Assembly: GCA_937142015.1 (NCBI GenBank)
Contig: CAKZQY010000255.1
Coordinates: 1-34,492, forward strand
Direction of reading: 5' to 3'
DNA from: an uncultured Halobacteria archaeon
Lineage (GTDB): Archaea; Halobacteriota; Halobacteria; Halobacteriales; Haloferacaceae
DNA: 34,492 nt
A program made the position numbers and the translations under genes. Shown here one piece after another: positions 27,347 through 34,492 of the stretch (the stretch's first letter is position 1; the number at the start of each line of letters is the position of its first letter). The notes under the pieces are model-generated. The model was not told the origin of the DNA. It did not search any database and saw only the letters and a program-made list of their open reading frames with translations.

Positions 27347-28147
27347 GTGAGCACAGACCATCTCAGAGAGCCGTACGAGCCGGACGCCGACCACGCTTAC
27401 CCGGACGACCGTCTCAACGAGATCCTCCCGGTGATCCGCGAGGACCCCGAGATCCAGACGTACCTCCGCGCACAGAACGTCAACGCGGTGACGCGGAAGG
27501 GGTACAACGACCACGGGGCGAAACACGTCGAGATCGTTCGCAACCGCGCGCTGACGCTGTACGACCTGTTGAAGCGGGGTGGCGTCGCGTTCAACGGCGC
27601 GACGGATCAGGGGTTACAGGAGGCAGACGAGCCAGTGATCGTGGCGCTGGCAGCCACGCTCCACGACGTCGGTCACGTCGTCCACCGCGACGACCACGTC
27701 TACTACTCGATTCCGTTGGCGGCGGACGTGCTCGACAGGATTCTCCCGGAGTTCTACGACACGGAGGAGGCGGTCCGGGTGAAAGGCGAGGTGTTACACG
27801 CCATCCTCTGTCACCACACGGAGGAGGACCCGTTGACGACGGAGGCGGGCGTGATCCGTGTCGCGGACGCGCTCGACATGGAGCGGGGGCGCTCGCGGAT
27901 GCCGTACAAGAAGGGGTCACGCGGGATCGACACGCTCTCCTCGCAGGCGATCAAGCGCGTTACCCTGCGTGAGGGGAACGGTCGACCGGTGCTCGTCGAG
28001 ATCGAGATGGAGGGTGCGGTCGGCGTCTACCAGGTGGACAACCTGCTGAAGGCGAAGCTCCGCGACTCGGGACTCGAAGACGACGTGCGAATCGTCGCCG
28101 TCAACGCGACCGAGGACGACGCGCTGGTCGAGCGTATCGAACTGTAG
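27347..28147 (+). CDS. HD-domain phosphohydrolase
   Basis: KGYNDHGAKHVEIV, AATLHDVGHVVHRDDH, HHTEEDP, VIRVADALDM form an HD-type metal-binding pattern. Confidence 0.88.
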   Translation: MSTDHLREPYEPDADHAYPDDRLNEILPVIREDPEIQTYLRAQNVNAVTRKGYNDHGAKHVEIVRNRALTLYDLLKRGGVAFNGATDQGLQEADEPVIVALAATLHDVGHVVHRDDHVYYSIPLAADVLDRILPEFYDTEEAVRVKGEVLHAILCHHTEEDPLTTEAGVIRVADALDMERGRSRMPYKKGSRGIDTLSSQAIKRVTLREGNGRPVLVEIEMEGAVGVYQVDNLLKAKLRDSGLEDDVRIVAVNATEDDALVERIEL

Positions 28148-28196
28148 ACCATCGACGACACGTACCCGAACGCGACTGTGTATGGTCGAGAGCCCC

Positions 28197-28267
28197 GTCT
28201 CCCAGTCGGGTGTCTCGTCTCCCAGTCGGGTGTCTCCTCTCCCAGTTGGTTGTCCCTTCTCCCAGCC
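28197..28267. repeat. 20-bp tandem repeat, about 3.5 copies
   Basis: cccagtcgggtgtctcgtct phase at 28201, 28221, 28241, 28261. Confidence 0.9.
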
Positions 28268-28362
28268 TCTGCGCCCAGCCGTGAGAACCGTACCAAGAGT
28301 TTTAAGATACAGAAAAACATACAAGGTAGAGCATTTGTGTGACGGTGTGATTCTAACACTCG

Positions 28363-28497
28363 ATGACAGATGTCGCCGACCCTCGCACACGAGTGGGATA
28401 CTGTCCGACTTGCGACCAACAGCGGTTGCTCAGCCTCCGAGTGGCGTGGCAGAGCGACGTTTGTACAGCGTGTCACAGTTCCGTCGGAGACGACTGA
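28363..28497 (+). CDS. 44-aa zinc-finger microprotein (absent from ORF track)
   Basis: MTDVADPRTRVGYCPTCDQQRLLSLRVAWQSDVCTACHSSVGDD*; CPTC...CTAC. Confidence 0.6.
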   Translation: MTDVADPRTRVGYCPTCDQQRLLSLRVAWQSDVCTACHSSVGDD

Positions 28498-28560
28498 GAC
28501 GCGTGTCAGACAGAGACCCGGCCACGGAGAGAGCCGTGGGTAACGACGACTACCGTACCA

Positions 28561-28701
28561 ATGCCATCGTTCCACTGCCCGAGTTGTGACGCGTTCTTCA
28601 GCGTTCCAGTTGCCGACCGCGATCACGTCACGCGGTGTCCCTGTTGTTCGAGCCACCAGGTCGACGCACACGACCTCACGGAGCCACACGTCGAAAAGTG
28701 A
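28561..28701 (+). CDS. 46-aa zinc-finger microprotein (absent from ORF track)
   Basis: MPSFHCPSCDAFFSVPVADRDHVTRCPCCSSHQVDAHDLTEPHVEK*; CPSC...CPCC. Confidence 0.7.
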   Translation: MPSFHCPSCDAFFSVPVADRDHVTRCPCCSSHQVDAHDLTEPHVEK

Positions 28702-28711
28702 ACACTTTTCG
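28692..28711. promoter_or_regulatory. Perfect inverted repeat cgaaaagtg-aa-cacttttcg
   Basis: 9-bp arms with an AA centre, between a microprotein stop and the aldo/keto reductase start. Confidence 0.6.
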
Positions 28712-28738
28712 GCGACTCGGTAGTAGAGTGCAACGAGT

Positions 28739-29749
28739 ATGACCGACCTCGACGAGATCGACCTCGACTTCGTGCAGCTGGGAGACACGGGTATACAGAC
28801 GAGCGAGCTCCAGTTCGGAACGTGGCGTTTCGGCCGGGAGACCGCGGAGGGCAACCTCGAAATCGGCGAACAGCGGGCCCACGAGCTGTTAGACGCCTAC
28901 GCGGAGGCCGGCGGGCGGTACATCGACACCGCGGACATCTACGGCGGCGGAGACAGCGAGCGGTGGATCGGCGACTGGCTGTCGAACCGCGACAGAGAGC
29001 GGTACACGGTCGCTTCGAAGATCTTCTGGCAGATCCGTGAGGGGGACCCGAACAGCCGCGGGACGAACCGGAAGACGATCCGCAACCGGATCGACGCGCT
29101 GTTGGACCGACTCGGCACGTCCTACGTCGACGTGTTGTACATCCACCGCTGGGACGACCAGACGCCGACACGCGAGCTGATGAAGACGCTGAACGGGCTG
29201 GTCGAGGACGGGAAGGTCCACTACCTCGGCACGTCGACGCTGCGGCCGAACGCGTGGAAGGTCGCCCGCGCCAACGAGATCGCCCGCGAGCAGGGGTGGG
29301 AGCCGTTCACCGTCGCACAGCCGCGGTACAACCTCGTCGACCGCGAGATCGAGGGGGACTACCTCGAAATGTGTCGTGAGTACGGCATCGCCGTCTGTCC
29401 GTGGAGTCCGCTCGGACAGGGCTTTCTCACGGGGAAGTACGACCGCGAGGCGGGACTCACCGGCGAGTCGCTGGCCGCGGAGTCGACGCACTTCGAAGAC
29501 AGCTACCTCACGCCCGAGAACTTCGACACGCACGACGTGCTCGACGAGGTTGCCGACGAAGTCGGCGCGACGCACGCACAGACGGCGCTGGCGTGGGCTT
29601 CCCACCGCGAGGGGATCACCGCACCCATCGTCGGCGCACGCACTGTCGAACAGCTGACCGAGAACCTCGCCGCTGCGACTGTCGACCTCTCCGAAGAACA
29701 GGTCGACCGACTCACCGAGGCGAGTGACGGCCCGTACGCGAACCTGTAA
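28739..29749 (+). CDS. Aldo/keto reductase
   Basis: YIDTADIYGGGDSERWIG, VASKIF, DRLGTSYVDVLYIHRWDD, IVGARTVEQLTENLAA. Confidence 0.92.
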   Translation: MTDLDEIDLDFVQLGDTGIQTSELQFGTWRFGRETAEGNLEIGEQRAHELLDAYAEAGGRYIDTADIYGGGDSERWIGDWLSNRDRERYTVASKIFWQIREGDPNSRGTNRKTIRNRIDALLDRLGTSYVDVLYIHRWDDQTPTRELMKTLNGLVEDGKVHYLGTSTLRPNAWKVARANEIAREQGWEPFTVAQPRYNLVDREIEGDYLEMCREYGIAVCPWSPLGQGFLTGKYDREAGLTGESLAAESTHFEDSYLTPENFDTHDVLDEVADEVGATHAQTALAWASHREGITAPIVGARTVEQLTENLAAATVDLSEEQVDRLTEASDGPYANL

Positions 29750-29960
29750 CCGACCCAACCCTACTTCGCTCACCCTGACGGTTCGCTCGTGGAGGGTGGA
29801 GGTTTGATGTGGGACTCGCCCTCAGATGTCGCCGGGGAGGAAGGTTGTTCTTCGCCCGTACCGAACGACCTTCGGAGTCGGCGTCCCCACCATTCGAGGC
29901 CGGGCTACTGCGGCCCGTGATACCGACGACGGTCGACGGAGAACAGCGGCGAAACGCCCG

Positions 29961-30821
29961 CTACCGCCGACCCAGATCGCGGACGACGGGGAACGAGCGG
30001 GGTACGTCGAATCCGGGGCCGAGCCAGTCGCCGCCGACGAGCGTCTGGAAGGCCGTCTGAGCCGCCGGTGTCTCGTGGCGCAGCGCCGCGCCGTAGGTGA
30101 TCGGCGCACCCTCGACCACTGTCCCAGAGGGGAGTTCGTACTCGTAGCGACTGTAGCGGTCCGCGAGCCGCGGTGCCGAGAAGTCGACCGTCGGCGGAAG
30201 TGTCCGGAACGGCACGCCGTGGTCGACAGCCATGTTGCGGTAGGCGATCACCGCGTCCAGCGCTCCCGTCTCGGCGACAGTGAGCAGCTCCGTCTCGGGG
30301 AACAGCTGTCCGGGTTCGAGGAGACGCGGGTACTCGCGGCCCCACTCCTCGCGGGCGGACCGGAACGCGAACAGCGTCCGGTAGCCCAGCGGGTCCGCGT
30401 CGGGGTCCGTCCGACCGAACCGTGCGCTGTCGTCGAACAACGGGTTCAACGGCACCGTCGCCGACCCGATCCGTCGCCCGACTGCGGTCGTCTCGGTGTG
30501 GGCGACCACGAGCGCGTTGGTTGCGAACGCCGTGTACGTGTCTGTCAGCCCGTCGAACAACACCGGGTCGGCGAGCGCGAGCACGTCCGGGTCGCGCAAC
30601 CCCTCGGCGACCAGCTGCGCGCAAGCCGCCGACCCGTGTGCCTCCAACTGGACGGCTTCGCCGACCTGCTCGCGGAATCGGGTGGCGAGGGCGTGCTGGA
30701 GACTCCCGGCAGCTAACACTGTGACGGCGTCGTCTCCGCGTGCCGTACACCCCGTGATGGCGACACCGCCCGCGAGTCCCACACCACACCCGAGCAGTTC
30801 CCGCCGTGACATCCCCGACAT
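29961..30821 (-). CDS. Molybdate/tungstate-type ABC substrate-binding Tat lipoprotein
   Basis: MSRRELLGCGVGLAGGVAITGCT Tat/lipobox, then VTVLAAGSLQHALATRF...GSAACAQLVAEGLRDPDVLALAD. Confidence 0.83.
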   Translation of the reverse strand: MSGMSRRELLGCGVGLAGGVAITGCTARGDDAVTVLAAGSLQHALATRFREQVGEAVQLEAHGSAACAQLVAEGLRDPDVLALADPVLFDGLTDTYTAFATNALVVAHTETTAVGRRIGSATVPLNPLFDDSARFGRTDPDADPLGYRTLFAFRSAREEWGREYPRLLEPGQLFPETELLTVAETGALDAVIAYRNMAVDHGVPFRTLPPTVDFSAPRLADRYSRYEYELPSGTVVEGAPITYGAALRHETPAAQTAFQTLVGGDWLGPGFDVPRSFPVVRDLGRR

Positions 30822-31011
30822 TGTAATCTCTAGCAGTTACTACTCTGGCATAGTGTAACTAGAATTATAAACCTTCGGACCAGTCCAGACACGACGGCTG
30901 CGGCACGTCCCCCGACGAGAGACCACTCGGTTGGTGGGTCGTCGTCGTGAATCGTCCGCACACGACCAACCCGGGTGACACACGGCAGCCCGCGAAGACG
31001 TCTCGCTGGGG

Positions 31012-31025
31012 GACAGTTAACTGTC
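31012..31025. promoter_or_regulatory. 14-bp perfect palindrome gacagttaactgtc overlapping the expected TATA position
   Basis: Centre about 28 nt upstream of ATG31047. Confidence 0.55.
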
Positions 31026-31046
31026 AGCCGCGGAAACGGAGCCGCA

Positions 31047-33455
31047 ATGAGAGCCGCTGCCGTCGTCTGTCTCCTCGTAGTGTCGTCCGTCGCAATCGTC
31101 GCAGCCGTCAGTCCAGCCGGGGTGGCCCTCCAGTCGCCGTCACCCGGATCGACAGCGGAGCCGGCGACGAGTCACCAGCCCACAGACATAGAGGCAACAC
31201 AGACGTGGGAGACGGCACAGACGTGGGAGACGACACAGACGTGGGAGACGACACAGACGTGGGAGACGACACAGACGCAGCAGACGACACAGACGTGGGA
31301 GACGACACAGACGCAGCAGACGACACAGACGTGGGAGACGACACGGATGCAGCAGACGACACAGACGCAACAGACAGCGAGTGAGATCGTCCAGACGGCG
31401 ACACTGTCGCTCACACCCACGGAGCCCGGCACGGTGCAGATCGAGTACAGCTACACGCTCCCGTCGTACCTCGCGGCGCTCACCGTGCGGCTGGACCAGC
31501 GAACGACCGTCGTCACGACGGACGGGTTCCAGCGCAACGGGACCCGGCGCGTCGAGTGGGACGGCGAGACGGCGTCGCCGACTGTGACTGTCGAACTCCG
31601 CGTGAACGAGACTGGCGCGGTCGGCGCGGAACTGCCGCGCGACACGACAGACTCGACCACAGAGCGCGGGTTCCGTTTCGTCGACACCGGGCCGTGGGCA
31701 GTCGTCGAGCTCCCGGGGTACGATGTCGGGTGGCAGTACCCACAGGACCGCGAGCCACCGACGTTCCGCGAGGAGTTCGCGGTCGCTGGTGCCGGCGCAG
31801 TCGGATCGGACATCGCTTTCCTCGGCCCACACGAGACGTACACGCGGACGGCACACGGCCAGCGGTTCCGACTCGTCGTTCCGCGTGCGGCAGCCCTCGA
31901 ACCGGAGCCGGCGGCAGTGTTGAACACCACCGCGGCCGCAAGCGACGCGTTACGGGTCGGCGACCGGGACGAGCGGGTGTTGTTCGTCGCCGCGCCGACG
32001 AGCGTGGAGTGGGCCGTCCGCGGGCTCCAGGTCGGCGACACGGACGCGTGGGTGGCCGCCGACGAACCGCTACGAACCCCCGGGAACGTCTGGCTCCACG
32101 AGTACGTCCACACCCGGCAGTCGTACCGGACGACACCGGAGACGCGGTGGGTGACGGAGGGCTCTGCAGACTACTACGCCGCACTGCTGTCGCTGGAGCT
32201 CGGACTGATCGACTTCGAGGCGTTCGCACGGACACTCCAGCGTGGCCGTGTGTCGCAGTACGACGACGCGGTGTTGGCCGATCCCTCGACGTGGACGGCA
32301 CAGACTGACTACCGGAAGGGCGCACTCGCCGTCGGCGCGCTCGACCGACAGATCCGACTCGCGGCCGGAGGGGAGGGGAGCGACAGCGGGACGAACGACG
32401 GAGGCGGGAGCGGAGTCCAGAGAGCCGGTGGAGACGGGACGTTCGGCGGCGTCCTCGCTCGGATGAACGCGGACGCGAACGAGAGTGAAACCACCGGCGA
32501 GACAGACGTCGACCGCGTGACTGCGACGGAGTTTGACGCCGCCGTCGAGGCAGTCGGCGGGACGACAGTGGCAGACGAAGCCAGACGACTCACACAGACG
32601 ACTGCGACCGCGGCCGTCTGGAACCGGTCGGCCCACGAGACGGCGTTCGGTCCAGTCCCCGAGATCGAGTCGGCGATCCAGCGTGTCGCCGTCGACGGAC
32701 CGACACGAAACCGGACACTCGCGCAGTTCGTCGTCACGACTGCCGAGACTGTCGTCGTCGAGACGCGACTCCACAACCGCGGGAGCCGTGCCGGCGACTA
32801 CCGGCTGGTCGTGACTGCCGACGACCGCGAGGCGGCCGTCTACACCGGTCGACTCGCCCCCGACGAGAGCGAGAACCTGACGATTAGACGACAGTTCCGG
32901 GAGTCGGGGGACCACAACCTGACAGTCGGAAACCAAATCGTCGCGTTGACAGTCGAGTCGGCGGAGGGTGAGACGGTGACTCCGACGGCGGCTCCGAGTG
33001 TGACCGCGACAACAACACCTACTCCGACCCCCGCAACTCCGAGTGTGACCGCGACAACAACACCTGCTCCGACCCCCGCGACGACCCCCGTCTCGACCCC
33101 GACAACAACACCTACTCCGACCCCCGTGACGACTCCTGCCTCGACCCCGACGGCGACGCCCACCACGACATCAACAGCGACTCCCTCCGCGACTTCGACG
33201 GCGACTCCTGCCACAACTTCGACAACGGCGACTCCCGCCACAGCTTCGACGACGGCGACCGCGACGCCGCCACGAACTCAGACAGTCACGCCGACACCAG
33301 CAGCGCCGCCGTCGGCAGCGACGGAGACCGGTAGCGAGGCCACAGCCCCCGTGACGGCGACAGAGACACCCGGGCTCGGTGTGGCGGCGAGCGTGGCCGC
33401 GCTCGTCGGTCTCCTCGTGGTAGTGACGGTGACCGCTCGACTGCGACGCGCGTAG
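31047..33455 (+). CDS. Secreted gluzincin-like metalloprotease with repeat N-region, Thr/Pro linker and C-terminal anchor
   Basis: Signal peptide MRAAAVVCLLVVSSVAIVAAV; HEYVHTRQSYRTTPETRWVTEGSADYYA (HExxH...E); TPTPTP-type linker; terminal ETPGLGVAASVAALVGLLVVVTVTARLRRA. Confidence 0.82.
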   Translation: MRAAAVVCLLVVSSVAIVAAVSPAGVALQSPSPGSTAEPATSHQPTDIEATQTWETAQTWETTQTWETTQTWETTQTQQTTQTWETTQTQQTTQTWETTRMQQTTQTQQTASEIVQTATLSLTPTEPGTVQIEYSYTLPSYLAALTVRLDQRTTVVTTDGFQRNGTRRVEWDGETASPTVTVELRVNETGAVGAELPRDTTDSTTERGFRFVDTGPWAVVELPGYDVGWQYPQDREPPTFREEFAVAGAGAVGSDIAFLGPHETYTRTAHGQRFRLVVPRAAALEPEPAAVLNTTAAASDALRVGDRDERVLFVAAPTSVEWAVRGLQVGDTDAWVAADEPLRTPGNVWLHEYVHTRQSYRTTPETRWVTEGSADYYAALLSLELGLIDFEAFARTLQRGRVSQYDDAVLADPSTWTAQTDYRKGALAVGALDRQIRLAAGGEGSDSGTNDGGGSGVQRAGGDGTFGGVLARMNADANESETTGETDVDRVTATEFDAAVEAVGGTTVADEARRLTQTTATAAVWNRSAHETAFGPVPEIESAIQRVAVDGPTRNRTLAQFVVTTAETVVVETRLHNRGSRAGDYRLVVTADDREAAVYTGRLAPDESENLTIRRQFRESGDHNLTVGNQIVALTVESAEGETVTPTAAPSVTATTTPTPTPATPSVTATTTPAPTPATTPVSTPTTTPTPTPVTTPASTPTATPTTTSTATPSATSTATPATTSTTATPATASTTATATPPRTQTVTPTPAAPPSAATETGSEATAPVTATETPGLGVAASVAALVGLLVVVTVTARLRRA
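31203..31382. repeat. 18-bp tandem repeat, about 10 copies
   Basis: acgtgggagacgacacag period 18; encodes TWETTQ/TQQTTQ hexapeptides. Confidence 0.95.
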
Positions 33456-33487
33456 CGCTCCGGGAGTCGCGCTCGTTGCAGACCGTA

Positions 33488-33853
33488 TCAGAACGGTGCG
33501 TCTGGTTCCGGGCCCTCGTCGGCGGCTGTCTCCGGCGCGTCGTTGTCGAGCGGTCCCTCCCACGCTTCGAGACCTCCGGCCAGACTCTCGACGGTGGCGT
33601 CAGCCGTTCCTTCGAAGGAGCCGATCAGCCGCGCAGCCTGTACACTCGCCTTCCCGTGTGGACACACCGTGACGACGTGGTCCGCGTCGGCGAGCGTGGC
33701 GACCCGGTCTGGCAGTTCCTCGAACGGGACGTTCTCGGACCCGGGGATGTGCCCACGTCTGAACGCGGCTCGGCTCCGAATGTCGACGATTCGTCGGTCC
33801 GTCTCGTCGTCGAGTCGCTCTGCGAGCTCCGCCGGCTCGATCTCACCGTCCAT
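33488..33853 (-). CDS. Rhodanese-like domain protein
   Basis: RRIVDIRSRAAFRRGHIPGSENVPFEELPD...VVTVCPHGKASVQAARLI. Confidence 0.88.
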   Translation of the reverse strand: MDGEIEPAELAERLDDETDRRIVDIRSRAAFRRGHIPGSENVPFEELPDRVATLADADHVVTVCPHGKASVQAARLIGSFEGTADATVESLAGGLEAWEGPLDNDAPETAADEGPEPDAPF

Positions 33854-34366
33854 GCTCGATGTGTGGTGTGCGGGCCGCAAAAACGCGTCGTAGTAGTGGG
33901 GTAGCGAGCCAGACGAATTCGTAGCTCACCCGTTGCTGGCGGACGATAATAGAGCCAAGCGTGTCGGCGCACACCAGGAACTGATCGACGAACTCGAATC
34001 TGAGCTCGAGCGGTACAAAGACGCTCGTACGCCCTCTAGCAAGGAGGATGGTGCAGGTGGGTCAGGAGGAGGCAGCTCTTCGAATGGTACTGACGTACAG
34101 GACAGACCGAACGCTGCGGTGGACGAAGATCTTCCTCTCGGGAGTCGTCACCGGTATCGCTATCGCGTACGTCTCCAGCTAGAAGAGACGGTATCAACCG
34201 AGGTGATGCTGCGGTTCGCTTGGAGTACCTGCCGGCGCAGTGCTCGGGGCGTTCATCGGCAGCGCACTCGGTGACGCTCTCGAACAGACCTCGGTGGAGA
34301 ACGAAGCACCGAATCAGTTAGCTGCGAGACATATATTAAATTTATTATGATTAAATAATTTTACGG

Positions 34367-34492
34367 TTATTTGCTTCGCAGTCGATCAAGCAGTCCCGCG
34401 AGACGGTCGACAGAGGAGTCAGTCAGCAGTCGGACAATCCGTTCACTCCGGTCGTACATCTGTCGGAGCTCCCGAACCCGTCGGAAGTCACG
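34367..34492 (-). CDS. C-terminal 41 codons of an unidentified protein, truncated by window end
   Basis: Minus strand open from 34492: RDFRRVRELRQMYDRSERIVRLLTDSSVDRLAGLLDRLRSK*. Confidence 0.6.
   Translation of the reverse strand, partial: RDFRRVRELRQMYDRSERIVRLLTDSSVDRLAGLLDRLRSK

Noticed and set aside
26201-27526. 441-aa minus-strand ORF opposite potC
   Set aside because: Shadow ORF; composition basic and low complexity.
28027-28854. 275-aa minus-strand ORF covering the microprotein region
   Set aside because: Overlaps the HD gene 3' end and repeats; Cys codon pattern and composition support the two small plus-strand ORFs instead.
29760-29960. Possible transposon end remnant between the aldo/keto reductase and the binding protein
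   Set aside because: No transposase motif, terminal repeat or target duplication could be identified by eye.

Overview
GC-rich haloarchaeal chromosomal window, judged from codon usage, acidic proteins, leaderless-style promoters, Tat lipoproteins and gene families. Identifiable housekeeping genes: dihydrofolate reductase, S66 LD-carboxypeptidase-like protein, family-4-like uracil-DNA glycosylase, cytochrome oxidase subunit III, HflX GTPase, 2Fe-2S ferredoxin, DUF998 membrane protein, acyl-CoA synthetase, MfnA-type decarboxylase, CaCA exchanger, DtdA, a PotABCD-type ABC transporter, HD-domain protein, aldo/keto reductase, a ModA/WtpA-type binding protein, a secreted gluzincin-like metalloprotease and a rhodanese. 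The most unusual content is: (1) three consecutive, progressively larger pentapeptide-repeat proteins (about 469, 655 and 1115 aa) with matching N-caps, C-caps and promoter spacing, two of which share an embedded non-repeat module; (2) a 22-codon remnant of a 20S proteasome alpha subunit fused to a frame-broken ORF; (3) many unrelated tandem repeats (15-40 bp), several sitting on stop codons or inside conserved enzymes (DHFR, DtdA, CaCA); (4) two tiny CxxC...CxxC zinc-finger ORFs missing from the ORF track; (5) a DHFR frame that runs open to the window edge through in-frame repeats with no start codon before a truncated first strand. All family assignments come from reading motifs by eye; no searches were run.
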